From Isoptericola sp042668085 (GTDB lineage Bacteria; Actinomycetota; Actinomycetes; Actinomycetales; Cellulomonadaceae): 20,790 nucleotides of DNA. Below, in pieces: positions 6,680 to 13,050 of this stretch. Position 1 is the stretch's first letter; each line of letters opens with the position of its first letter. Location of the stretch: the NCBI RefSeq assembly GCF_042668085.1, contig NZ_JBHVBO010000059.1, forward strand, positions 1-20,790, read 5' to 3'. The notes beneath the pieces were generated by a model, which worked only from the letters and a program-made list of their open reading frames with translations, was not told the DNA's origin and did no database searches. Both the position numbers and the translations under genes were made by a program.

Positions 6680-7495
6680 TCAGAGGCGCGCGTACCGGGC
6701 GCGGGCGAACGAGTAGACGCCGTAGGCCGCGATGCCCAGGCCCGTCGCGACGAGCAGCACCACCCCGAACGGCTGCTCCCGGATCGTGCGCAGCGCGTCG
6801 TCCAGGCCGCCCGCCTTCTCCGGGTCGGCCGTGACGGCGGCCGCCGCGAAGAGCCCGCCGAGCATACCGAGCGCGATCCCCTTGGCCACGTAGCCGACCT
6901 GGCCGAGCCGCACCACCGCCCGCCCGGCGGCGCCGCCCCCGGTCCCTCGCAGGTCCTCGCGGAACGACCGGCGCCAGCCCTTGACGACGTGGAAGACGCC
7001 GACCCCGACGAGCACGGCACCGACCGCCGCGACGAGCCACCGGCCCGCGGGGGCGCGCATGAGGTCGGCGGTGAGCCCTTCCTCGGAGCCGCCGCCCGAC
7101 GACCCGGTGGCGACGCGGACGGCGGTGCCGGCCAGCACGCCGTAGAGGACGGCCTTCGCCGCGGCCCTGGCCCGGGCCCCGACCTGCTTCGCCGTGTCGG
7201 TCCCCGGCACGCCCGCGACCGCCTCCGTGAGTTGCCAGAGGGCGAGCCCGGCGAACCCTGCCGCCGTCAGCCACAGCAGCAGGGCCCCGCCGGGAGCCGC
7301 GGCCAGCTCGCGCAGCGCGCCCTGCTGGTCGGCGCTCCCCGCCGAGGACCCGAGCGCCAGTCGGACGGCGAGCCAGCCCAGGAGCAGGTGCAGCACGCCG
7401 GACGCGACGTAGCCGGCACGGGCGAGCGCCTGCAGGGTGGCGCTGTCGTTCGCGCTGCGCGAGGAGCGTCGGACGGCGCGGGCGGGGTCGGGCAC
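6680..7495 (-). CDS. DUF1206 multi-pass membrane protein
   Basis: A 271-residue membrane protein built of three related units of about 70 residues, each with a pair of hydrophobic helices. They begin near 22 (LARAGYVASGVLHLLLGW), 106 (GARARAAAKAVLYGVLAG) and 196 (RLGQVGYVAKGIALGMLGG). The recurring (A/G)R-GY-A(S/K)G pattern is that of DUF1206, common in actinobacteria and of unknown function. Gly-rich loops join the units. The start is a GTG with a perfect GGAGGT 5 nt upstream. It is monocistronic: a strong hairpin lies upstream (7591-7630) and the M50-like gene converges from downstream. Confidence 0.88.
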   Translation of the reverse strand: MPDPARAVRRSSRSANDSATLQALARAGYVASGVLHLLLGWLAVRLALGSSAGSADQQGALRELAAAPGGALLLWLTAAGFAGLALWQLTEAVAGVPGTDTAKQVGARARAAAKAVLYGVLAGTAVRVATGSSGGGSEEGLTADLMRAPAGRWLVAAVGAVLVGVGVFHVVKGWRRSFREDLRGTGGGAAGRAVVRLGQVGYVAKGIALGMLGGLFAAAAVTADPEKAGGLDDALRTIREQPFGVVLLVATGLGIAAYGVYSFARARYARL

Positions 7496-7590
7496 GGGTC
7501 ACCTCCGTCGGTGCCGCGCGGGTCGCGGCACCACACGATGGCGCACCGGCGCCCTGGCCGCCACCTCCGCGCGACAGGCTCCCGGCACGA

Positions 7591-7630
7591 CGACGGCCGG
7601 GCACGGAGCGTTCTCCGTGCCCGGCCGTCG
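7591..7630. terminator. Strong hairpin terminator after the HesB-like gene
   Basis: A perfect 18-bp stem (7591-7608 with 7613-7630) with a CGTT tetraloop lies 59 nt beyond the HesB-like stop on the minus strand. It is the strongest hairpin in this part of the window and isolates the DUF1206 gene from the gene upstream. The rest of 7496-7688 holds nothing recognisable beyond the DUF1206 ribosome-binding site. Confidence 0.75.
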
Positions 7631-7688
7631 GAGGACCGGTCGGGCGGGGGCGGCGCACCCTCGGGAGGGCGAGCCGTCCGCCCGGACG

Positions 7689-7973
7689 TCACGCCTGCGG
7701 CGTGAGCACGAATCCCGGGCCCTGCGCGGCAGGGTCGGTGTCGAGGGTCAGGGTGTCGAGGGCCGGCGCGGCCTGCGCCTCGACGAACACGTGCGTGGCT
7801 CCCGCCTCGTCGACGACCTGGTCGTCGGGCTGGGGGGCCGGGACGAGCGCGAGCTCGAAGTTGCCGGGCTGGCCGGCGGACTGCGCGATCCGCAGCCCAC
7901 CCTCGTCGGGCACTCCTGCCTGCTGGGCGAGGTCCTCGACGGCGGTACGGGCGTTGTCGGTCACGGTGAGCAT
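7689..7973 (-). CDS. HesB/IscA-like fold protein lacking cysteines
   Basis: A 94-residue protein resembling small actinobacterial proteins annotated as HesB-like or Fe-S assembly. It starts MLTVTDNARTAVEDL and has GGLRI near 25-30, as in the A-type carrier fold. True IscA/HesB carriers bind iron or clusters through three cysteines; this protein has none at all. Cluster transfer by the usual chemistry is therefore unlikely and the name describes the fold only. The ATG has GAGGAG 5 nt upstream. It is transcribed alone, with the terminator at 7591-7630 behind it. The function is unknown. Confidence 0.78.
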   Translation of the reverse strand: MLTVTDNARTAVEDLAQQAGVPDEGGLRIAQSAGQPGNFELALVPAPQPDDQVVDEAGATHVFVEAQAAPALDTLTLDTDPAAQGPGFVLTPQA

Positions 7974-8212
7974 GGACGCTCCTCTCGTCGGTCCTTGCGA
8001 ACCCGTCCACCGAAACAGCCCGAGGGGGCCCGGCGCAACGATGAGACGCGATCGGGACGAGATCTCCCGGTGGGTGAGACCCCGGGTGACAGCCGTCCCC
8101 GCGCGTCGATAGGTTGCCCTCCGTGACCGGATCGTGACCTCCCGGCGGGGTCTCCGGCGGCGTCCCGAGCGGCGTCGCGCTCCGGTGCGCACGGGACGCC
8201 CGCGGCCCCGCG

Positions 8213-8218
8213 TACGCT
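8213..8218 (+). promoter_or_regulatory. -10 element for tRNA-Lys
   Basis: TACGCT fits the actinobacterial -10 TANNNT. It would start transcription near 8225, about 32 nt before the mature tRNA-Lys. The same hexamer precedes tRNA-Asp at 11879. The -35 is not clear. Confidence 0.45.
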
Positions 8219-8256
8219 GTCCGCAGCCGGCGACCGACCTCCGGGCGGACGGCGGC

Positions 8257-8329
8257 GGGCCTCTAGCTCAACTGGCAGAGCAGCGGACTTTTAATCCGCG
8301 GGTTCAGGGTTCGAGCCCCTGGGGGCCCA
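8257..8329 (+). tRNA. tRNA-Lys (anticodon TTT)
   Basis: A 73-nt cloverleaf. The acceptor GGGCCTC pairs with GGGGCCC (one T:G pair) and A is the discriminator. The D arm has GCTC/GAGC. The anticodon stem GCGGA/TCCGC closes a loop CTTTTAA with anticodon TTT. The T arm CAGGG/CCCTG has the loop TTCGAGC. CCA is not encoded and must be added. Only one base separates the discriminator from the next gene's GTG. Confidence 0.97.
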
Positions 8330-8330
8330 C

Positions 8331-9089
8331 GTGGATACTCGCTGCCCGGCCGTCGTCGCCCACCGCGGCGCGTCCGCCGACGCCCCGCAGAACACGCTGG
8401 CCGCGTTCGACCTCGCCGGAGAGGTGGGCGCCGCGATGGTCGAGCTCGACGTCCACCTCAGCGCCGACGGCGTCCCGATGGTCATCCACGACGGCACGGT
8501 CGACGCCACGACCGACGGCACCGGCGAGGTGCGGCGCCTCGGCCGGGACGAGCTGCAGGCGTTCGACGCGGGCGCCTGGTTCGGGCCGGAGTTCGCCGGG
8601 CAGCGCATCCCCACCCTGGCCGAGGTGCTGGAGGTCGTCGGGCACCATCCGGGCCTCGGCGTCCTCTGCGAGTACAAGGGCCGCTGGTCCGCCGAGGACG
8701 TCGCCGTGACGATGCGCGTGCTCGACGCCCCGGCGCTCGAGGGCCGGCTGGTGGTGCAGGGGTTCGACCCGACGACGGTCGCGACCCTGCGCGACGTCGC
8801 GCCGCAGGTGCCGCGCTCCCTGCTGGTGGAGCGGCCGCGCGACGACCTCCACGCGCTGCTGGCGGAACTCGACGCCGCGGCCGTCAGCCCGTCGGCGGCC
8901 CTGGTCGCCGACGACCCGGGCCTCGTCGCGGCCGCGCACGCCGCAGGGCTGCGCGTCTTCGGCTGGACGGCGAACGACGAGCCCACGTGGCGCACGCTTC
9001 TCGACGCCGACGTGGACGGCATCATCACCGACCGCCCGGCCGCCCTGCGCGACTGGCTCTCGTCCGCGGGGGTCTCCGCCCGTCGCTGA
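8331..9089 (+). CDS. Glycerophosphodiester phosphodiesterase
   Basis: A 252-residue cytoplasmic GDPD-family TIM barrel. It hydrolyses glycerophosphodiesters, the deacylation products of phospholipids, to glycerol-3-phosphate and an alcohol. The catalytic HRG (His11-Arg12), Glu39 and Asp41 in VELDVHLSADG and His53 in VIHDGTVD are all present, as are CEYKGRW (metal/Glu motif) near 109-115 and the family-typical FGWTANDE and GIITDRP near the C-terminus. There is no signal peptide. The GTG start falls one base after tRNA-Lys, so there is no room for a normal leader. It is probably made from the tRNA precursor, with RNase Z cleavage leaving a near-leaderless mRNA. It converges on the gene at 9111. 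Confidence 0.92.
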   Translation: MDTRCPAVVAHRGASADAPQNTLAAFDLAGEVGAAMVELDVHLSADGVPMVIHDGTVDATTDGTGEVRRLGRDELQAFDAGAWFGPEFAGQRIPTLAEVLEVVGHHPGLGVLCEYKGRWSAEDVAVTMRVLDAPALEGRLVVQGFDPTTVATLRDVAPQVPRSLLVERPRDDLHALLAELDAAAVSPSAALVADDPGLVAAAHAAGLRVFGWTANDEPTWRTLLDADVDGIITDRPAALRDWLSSAGVSARR

Positions 9090-9110
9090 CCGGACGCCGT
9101 CTGGCGCGGC

Positions 9111-9686
9111 TCACCGCCGCGGCGCGTGCAGCCAGCCCGAGAGCCGACCCGTCACCCACGGCAGCACCCAGAACGACATGATCGGCGTGAGCACCAGCGT
9201 CGAGACCAGCACCCGCAGCACCACGTGCAGGTCCGCGAAGGGCGGCACGAGCCACCCCACCAGCACGGTGAAGACGAGGTTCACGGGGAAGAACCCGAGC
9301 CAGATGGCCACGGACTGCTTCCAGCGTGGCGGCGCGGCCAGCAGCGGCGGCCCGGCGGGTTCGTCCTGCCGCACCGGCGGGTCGAACCAGCCCTCGATGC
9401 CGGTCCGCTTCTCGACGCGACGCTCCTCGACCAGGCCTTCACCGGCGGCCAGCCAGCGCCGACGTTCCGGTGACTCCTCCCACGCCTCGAGGCGGGCGGC
9501 GTCGGCGAACCGGTAGAGCATGATCCAGTCCGCGGCCCCCTCGGACGCACGGATCCAGCCGGAGCCGAGGAAGCCGTCCCAGCGGTTCGCGAGCCGGACG
9601 CCGGACTGCACCCAGGCGGTGACCTCGGGGACGCGGTCGGGGCTGACGGCGCGGTGGATCGCGACGGTCACGGGTGCGGAAGTCAT
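9111..9686 (-). CDS. ABM-domain (antibiotic biosynthesis monooxygenase-like) membrane protein
   Basis: A 191-residue protein in two parts. Residues 5-100 form a ferredoxin-like ABM domain (VTVAIHRAVSPDRVPEVTAW, then WIMLYRFADAARLEAWEESP), a fold seen in cofactor-free monooxygenases and stress proteins. Residues 125-147 and 155-177 are two membrane helices, so the domain is tethered at the inner face of the membrane. This architecture is common in bacteria, and the name does not imply antibiotic synthesis; no biosynthetic genes are nearby. The ATG is chosen because homology begins just after it. No good ribosome-binding site is visible, so the start is less certain than the frame. A longer upstream frame exists without support. 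Confidence 0.82.
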   Translation of the reverse strand: MTSAPVTVAIHRAVSPDRVPEVTAWVQSGVRLANRWDGFLGSGWIRASEGAADWIMLYRFADAARLEAWEESPERRRWLAAGEGLVEERRVEKRTGIEGWFDPPVRQDEPAGPPLLAAPPRWKQSVAIWLGFFPVNLVFTVLVGWLVPPFADLHVVLRVLVSTLVLTPIMSFWVLPWVTGRLSGWLHAPRR

Positions 9687-9784
9687 CCGAGCATGGTGAG
9701 GCGCGGACGGTGGGCCGGGCCTGGCGACGCGGACGTGCGGGACGGCGCGTCCCACCATCCGGGCGTGCCCGGGCCCGGCCCGAG

Positions 9785-9883
9785 GTTTCACCGGGATGTC
9801 CCGTCCTTCACACCTCGTCCTCGCGGCCCGCACGGGATTCGTGTCGTCTGGTCCCCTCGTTGGCCCGGAGCACCCGGTGAAAC
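9785..9883. repeat. Long-range 11-bp inverted repeat upstream of the M15 peptidase
   Basis: GTTTCACCGGG at 9785-9795 is perfectly complementary to CCCGGTGAAAC at 9873-9883, with 77 nt between. It lies in the 284-bp gap between the divergent ABM gene and the M15 peptidase gene. It could close a structured 5' leader or be two copies of a binding site in opposite orientation. No known riboswitch consensus was recognised. Confidence 0.4.
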
Positions 9884-9897
9884 GGTTGAAGATGGAA

Positions 9898-9948
9898 CGA
9901 GCTTCCGACCGGTGCGAGCTCCCGACAGGTTCGAGCTCCCCGCACTCC
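9898..9948 (+). repeat. 17-bp tandem repeats in the M15 peptidase leader
   Basis: Three adjacent 17-nt units begin CGAGCT(T/C)CC at 9898, 9915 and 9932. The first two are CGAGCTTCCGACCGGTG and CGAGCTCCCGACAGGTT; the third has decayed after CGAGCTCCCC. They end 22 nt before the GTG start of the M15 peptidase. A regulator binding site array or a leader-RNA element is possible. Confidence 0.6.
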
Positions 9949-9970
9949 CGACCCCAAGGATCCATCTCTC

Positions 9971-11161
9971 GTGACCGAGCACGCCCCTGCGCCCCTGCCC
10001 CGGCGCCGCGACATCCACCACCCCGACCGGACCACTTCTTCCGCCCCCGCCTCGCGCCGCTCCCGGCGCCGTGTCGTGCGCGCGGGCGTCCCCGTCGCGC
10101 TCACCGTGATGGCCCTGACGTCCCCTGGCGTCACGCAGGCCGTGGCCGACACGGGCTCGGCGGCGCCCGCGACCCCTGAGGCGCGCTCGGTGTCCGTGGT
10201 CGGCACCAGCGCCTTCGGCCCTCTGGAGACGAACGGGGTCGCCTCGGCCGCGATCCAGCGCCCGTCCCTGTCGGCCGCTGCCGCGGCGACGTCGGGTGCG
10301 GCAGGCGCCGACACCGCGGCCGCGCGCGACGAGCAGGCGGCGCGGGCCGCGGCGGAGGACGCCCGGGCCGCCGCCACGCCGTCCGGCGACGAGGCGCTCA
10401 CCGCGGCGCAGGAGGCCCTGGCCCGCGCGGACCACGTGACGACCGAGTCGCGCGGCGTCCCGGCCAAGCAGCGCAAGGCGGTCGCGAGGAGCGCGGCGCA
10501 CCTGCGCGAGGTGGTCTCCGACCGCTCCGACGCCCCGGCGGCGTCGCGCGCCGGCGAGCGCGCCGCGCTCGACGTCCGCGCGGAGGGCGCGACCGAGGTC
10601 GCGGCCGCTACCGCGGACCTCACCACCCTCGTCGAGAAGACCGAGACGAGCGCGATCAGCATCACGCCGGCCCCGGCGACGCCGGGCGAGATCCTCGACG
10701 CCCAGGCGGCCGAGGCACGCAAGGCCGCCGCCTCGCTCAAGAAGTTCGCGGACGACACCGAGGGCTACGAGAACGGTCGCATCGCGGCCGGTGACCTGAG
10801 CGGGCTCTCCTTCGCGTCGGGCGAGTCGCTGCGTCGCGACGCGGCCGAGCAGCTCGAGCGGCTCGACGCCGCGTACCGGGCACGCTTCGGCGAGCACCTG
10901 CAGATCCGCGACTCCTACCGCTCCTACGCGTCGCAGGTGGCCGTCAAGGCGAGCCGCGGCTACATGGCCGCGGTCCCCGGCTACTCGAACCACGGCTGGG
11001 GCGTCGCCGTCGACATCAACGGCGGCGTCGAGGAGCGCTCGAGCGCCCAGCACCAGTGGCTGGTCGAGAACGCCGCGAAGTTCGGGTGGCACAACCCCGC
11101 CTGGGCCCAGGCCGACGGCCGCAAGCCGGAGCCGTGGCACTGGGAGTACCGCCCGGTCTGA
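9971..11161 (+). CDS. Secreted D,D-carboxypeptidase-like protein (peptidase M15 family)
   Basis: A 396-residue exported protein. A basic N-terminus (28-37, Arg-rich) and hydrophobic stretch (38-56) form a long signal peptide ending near AVA-DTG. Residues 60-260 are Ala-rich and predicted helical or coiled, a likely cell-wall spacer. The C-terminal M15 VanY-type domain (about 265-396) has zinc ligands His341 and Asp348 in SNHGWGVAVDI, and the final E-x-x-H motif with Glu387 and His390 in EPWHWEY. Such enzymes trim the terminal D-Ala from peptidoglycan stem peptides. The GTG start has AAGGA 10 nt upstream. No van resistance cluster is present, so a role in wall maturation is more likely than glycopeptide resistance. 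Confidence 0.87.
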   Translation: MTEHAPAPLPRRRDIHHPDRTTSSAPASRRSRRRVVRAGVPVALTVMALTSPGVTQAVADTGSAAPATPEARSVSVVGTSAFGPLETNGVASAAIQRPSLSAAAAATSGAAGADTAAARDEQAARAAAEDARAAATPSGDEALTAAQEALARADHVTTESRGVPAKQRKAVARSAAHLREVVSDRSDAPAASRAGERAALDVRAEGATEVAAATADLTTLVEKTETSAISITPAPATPGEILDAQAAEARKAAASLKKFADDTEGYENGRIAAGDLSGLSFASGESLRRDAAEQLERLDAAYRARFGEHLQIRDSYRSYASQVAVKASRGYMAAVPGYSNHGWGVAVDINGGVEERSSAQHQWLVENAAKFGWHNPAWAQADGRKPEPWHWEYRPV

Positions 11162-11182
11162 GCACCGGCCCGCACCCCGATC

Positions 11183-11221
11183 CGACGGACCCGTGACGCA
11201 CCGTGCGTCGCGGGTCCGTCG
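11183..11221. terminator. Bidirectional terminator
   Basis: An 18-bp stem (11183-11200 with 11204-11221) with one T:G pair and a CCG loop lies between the convergent M15 peptidase and zincin genes, 21 nt after the former and 14 nt after the latter. Confidence 0.7.
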
Positions 11222-11235
11222 TCGTCTCCGGCGGC

Positions 11236-11598
11236 TCAGGCCCAGCCGAGCTCGTGCAGGCGCTCGTCGTCGATGCCGAAGTGGTGGGCGATCTCGTGCA
11301 CCACGGTGACGGCGACCTCCTCGACGACGTCGTCGCGGTCCTCGCAGATGGCGAGGGTGGGGTTGCGGTAGATCGTGATCCGGTCCGGCAGCGAGCCCGC
11401 GGCCCAGAACTGCCCCCGCTCGGTGAGCGGCACCCCCTCGTACAGCCCGAGGAGCTCGGGGTCGTCGGCGGGGGCGTCGTCCTCCACGAGGACGACGACG
11501 TTGTCCATCATGGCCGCCAGGTCGGCCGGCACCTGGTCCAGGCCGTCCCGGACGGCGTCCTCGAACTCCTCGCGCGTCATCTCCACCACGGGTCCCAT
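11236..11598 (-). CDS. Small zincin-like metallopeptidase (PF06262 type)
   Basis: A protein of about 120 residues with the zinc signature HEIAHHFGIDDERLHELGW at its C-terminus: His101, Glu102 and His105, with an Asp further on. DNVVVLVED and LLGLYEGVPLTERG in the middle are typical of this short actinobacterial zincin family (possibly-zinc metallopeptidase, DUF1025). No signal peptide is seen, so it is cytoplasmic, and its substrates are unknown. The start is uncertain: ATG at 11598 gives MGPVVEM, GTG at 11589 has GAGG 9 nt upstream, and ATG at 11580 gives MTREEF. The catalytic part is unaffected. It is monocistronic and diverges from tRNA-Glu. Confidence 0.85.
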   Translation of the reverse strand: MGPVVEMTREEFEDAVRDGLDQVPADLAAMMDNVVVLVEDDAPADDPELLGLYEGVPLTERGQFWAAGSLPDRITIYRNPTLAICEDRDDVVEEVAVTVVHEIAHHFGIDDERLHELGWA

Positions 11599-11619
11599 CC
11601 TCGCCCACGGGTGGGCACG

Positions 11620-11665
11620 GCACTGTCGGGGCACTGTCGGGCACTGGCAGGTACGGACACGTACC
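11620..11665. repeat. Short tandem repeats and a palindrome upstream of the zincin gene
   Basis: GCACTGTCGGG occurs twice in tandem (11620-11630, 11631-11641), with a degenerate third copy after it (CACTGGCAGG). Next comes the inverted repeat GGTACG-N4-CGTACC (11650-11665). The block lies between the zincin start and the tRNA-Glu promoter. It could be operator DNA for either gene. Confidence 0.45.
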
Positions 11666-11695
11666 GGCGGGCACGGACCGCCTCGGCCGGCTGGG

Positions 11696-11701
11696 TATGC
11701 T
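11696..11701 (+). promoter_or_regulatory. -10 element for tRNA-Glu
   Basis: TATGCT is a good -10. It would start transcription about 4-5 nt before the mature tRNA-Glu 5' end. No convincing -35 is seen. Confidence 0.55.
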
Positions 11702-11712
11702 TGCCGGGTCCA

Positions 11713-11785
11713 GCCCCCATCGTCTAGCGGCCTAGGACCCCGCCCTTTCACGGCGGTAGCACGGGTTCGAATCCCGTTGGGGGTA
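11713..11785 (+). tRNA. tRNA-Glu (anticodon TTC)
   Basis: A 73-nt cloverleaf. Acceptor GCCCCCA pairs with TGGGGGT (G:T at the first pair). Anticodon stem CCGCC/GGCGG holds the loop CTTTCAC with anticodon TTC. The T arm is ACGGG/CCCGT with TTCGAAT. CCA is not encoded. It heads a Glu-Asp-Phe tRNA cluster. Confidence 0.97.
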
Positions 11786-11878
11786 CGTACGCGGGGACAC
11801 CGGCAGCGTCGGCAGCCCCGCGAAACGGCGCGTCCTTGCTGGTCAGGATCCGATTTCAAGATCCCGGCAAGCATGGGG

Positions 11879-11884
11879 TACGCT
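11879..11884 (+). promoter_or_regulatory. Possible -10 element for tRNA-Asp/tRNA-Phe
   Basis: TACGCT with TTCAAG 18 bp upstream (11855-11860) is a plausible separate promoter for the tRNA-Asp/tRNA-Phe pair. The same -10 hexamer precedes tRNA-Lys. Small hairpins at about 11892-11936, such as GCTCG-AAA-CGAGC, may mark processing of the precursor. Confidence 0.4.
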
Positions 11885-11934
11885 TCTTCTCGGCTCGAAA
11901 CGAGCTTCCTCGGTGGGAGTCCACTCCCCACCAT

Positions 11935-12008
11935 GGCCCTGTAGCGCAGTTGGTTAGCGCGCCGCCCTGTCACGGCGGAGGTCGCGGGTTCAAGTCCCGT
12001 CAGGGTCG
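11935..12008 (+). tRNA. tRNA-Asp (anticodon GTC)
   Basis: A 74-nt cloverleaf. Acceptor GGCCCTG pairs with CAGGGTC (one G:T), discriminator G. Anticodon stem CCGCC/GGCGG with loop CTGTCAC gives anticodon GTC. The T arm is GCGGG/CCCGT-like with TTCAAGT. CCA is not encoded. Confidence 0.97.
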
Positions 12009-12058
12009 CGCATGATGCGCCCGGTTCGTCGGCAACGGCGCCCGGGCGTTCGTGTCCA

Positions 12059-12134
12059 GGCTCTGTAGCTCAGTTGGTAGAGCGTTCGACTGAAAATCGA
12101 AAGGTCACCGGATCGACGCCGGTCGGAGCCACCA
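12059..12134 (+). tRNA. tRNA-Phe (anticodon GAA)
   Basis: A 76-nt cloverleaf including an encoded CCA (12132-12134), unlike the other tRNAs here. Acceptor GGCTCTG pairs with CGGAGCC, discriminator A. Anticodon stem TTCGA/TCGAA with loop CTGAAAA gives GAA. The T stem ACCGG/CCGGT closes the loop ATCGACG, with A where nearly all tRNAs have T54. It has no promoter of its own and is probably co-transcribed with tRNA-Asp. Confidence 0.96.
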
Positions 12135-12135
12135 T

Positions 12136-12175
12136 CGAGACCCCCACGCCCAGAGCGTGGGGGTCTCGTCGTTTT
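12136..12175 (+). terminator. Rho-independent terminator of the tRNA cluster
   Basis: A perfect 14-bp stem (12136-12149 with 12155-12168) and a 5-nt CCAGA loop are followed by a GTCGTTTT tail. It starts 2 nt after the tRNA-Phe CCA and is the only hairpin in the window with a real U-tract. Confidence 0.95.
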
Positions 12176-12269
12176 GCGCCAGGAATTGCCTGGACCAGCA
12201 GGGACGGGTTGAGTGGGACCGCACGGACGATCACCTCATGCAGGACCTCACGCAGGATCGGAGCAGCCG

Positions 12270-12686
12270 ATGACGGACTGGGACGACGGACGCACTCCGC
12301 CCGCCGAGCAGCCACCCCCCATGGGGCGGCTCGTGGAGCAGCTGTCGGAGCAGGCCACGCGGCTGGTGCGCGCCGAGGTCGCGCTCGCCAAGGCCGAGAT
12401 GACGGAGAAGGCGAAGCGCTCGGGCATCGGGCTCGGACTCGTCGCCGCCGCCCTGGTCGTCGTGCTGTACGCGGTGGGCGTGCTCATCTGGGCCGGCATC
12501 ACCGGCCTCGCCACCGTCTGGCCGCTCTGGCTGTCGGCGCTCGTCGTCGGCGTCGCCATGCTGATCGTCGCGGGCATCGCCGTGGCGATCGCCGTGCGCC
12601 AGCTCAAGAAGGCGGCCGCCCGGCCCGAGACGATCGACCGGGTCAAGGAGGACGTGGACACGATCAAGAAGGGGGTGCGCCGGTGA
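12270..12686 (+). CDS. Phage holin-like family membrane protein (PF07332 type)
   Basis: A 138-residue protein. It has an amphipathic helix (about 19-50, LVEQLSEQATRLVRAEVALA then KAEM), two membrane helices (about 55-77 and 85-109) and a basic C-terminal helix. This is the layout of the 'putative actinobacterial holin-X/holin superfamily III' family. Despite the name these are chromosomal envelope proteins, not evidence of phage. The ATG giving MTDWDDG has GGAG 7 nt upstream; a longer in-frame start at 12213 lacks support. It overlaps the DUF3618 gene by 4 bp (GTGA), a pairing I remember as usual for this family in actinobacteria. The role is unknown, perhaps at the membrane-wall interface. 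Confidence 0.86.
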   Translation: MTDWDDGRTPPAEQPPPMGRLVEQLSEQATRLVRAEVALAKAEMTEKAKRSGIGLGLVAAALVVVLYAVGVLIWAGITGLATVWPLWLSALVVGVAMLIVAGIAVAIAVRQLKKAAARPETIDRVKEDVDTIKKGVRR

Positions 12687-13000
12687 CCGAGCCCACGACG
12701 CCCGAGAACAGGACCCCGGCCCCCACGGCCCGCGAGCTCGAGGACGAGGTGGCCCGTACCCGCGCGGAGCTCGCCGCCACCCTCGACCAGCTCGCGACGC
12801 GGATGTCGCCCAAGTACCAGGCGAACCAGCTCGCGCGGGCGACCAAGCAGGCGGCCGGCGACGCCGGAACCTTCGTCACGGGCGGGGGCCTGCCCACCAC
12901 CGACCCGCGCCGCAAGCGCAACGCCCAGGTGCTCCTCGGCGCCGCGGCGGCGGGGCTGGCACTGGTCGTGATCGTCGTCGTCCGCGCCCGGCGCCGCTGA
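12683..13000 (+). CDS. DUF3618 membrane-anchored protein
   Basis: A 105-residue protein. Residues 17-53 carry the DUF3618 signature (ELEDEVARTRAELAATLDQL then ATRMSPKYQ), a charged helix likely to pair with partner helices. A Gly/Pro linker follows, then one membrane helix near the C-terminus (about 81-100), ending in RARRR. The start is a GTG whose last bases overlap the stop of the holin-like gene (12683-12686), so translation is coupled. The two products probably act together at the membrane; the function is unknown. The stop is 50 nt from the end of the convergent bldC gene. Confidence 0.86.
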   Translation: MTEPTTPENRTPAPTARELEDEVARTRAELAATLDQLATRMSPKYQANQLARATKQAAGDAGTFVTGGGLPTTDPRRKRNAQVLLGAAAAGLALVVIVVVRARRR

Positions 13001-13050
13001 ACGCCCGCGCTCCGGCGGCCGTGGCGCCCCGGGAGCCTAGACGTCCGGCG

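Noticed and set aside
8257..8329. tRNA-Lys as an integration site for a mobile element.
   Set aside because: No integrase, no repeated tRNA 3' end and only ordinary genes on both sides.
9111..9686. Antibiotic biosynthesis gene.
   Set aside because: The ABM fold with two membrane helices is widespread and no biosynthetic cluster surrounds it.
9785..9970. A ydaO-type (c-di-AMP) riboswitch before the M15 peptidase gene.
   Set aside because: This class often precedes wall hydrolase genes, so I looked for its conserved blocks; they are not present.
9971..11161. Vancomycin resistance (VanY).
   Set aside because: Only the M15 domain is shared; no vanHAX or vanRS genes are present, so a housekeeping role is more likely.
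9788..11674. Long 628-codon minus-strand frame opposite the M15 peptidase gene.
   Set aside because: It is the antisense shadow of a gene with clear zinc motifs and signal peptide; its composition is Arg/Gly/Ala-rich noise.
12270..12686. Prophage remnant suggested by the holin name.
   Set aside because: The family is chromosomal in actinobacteria and no other phage gene is nearby.
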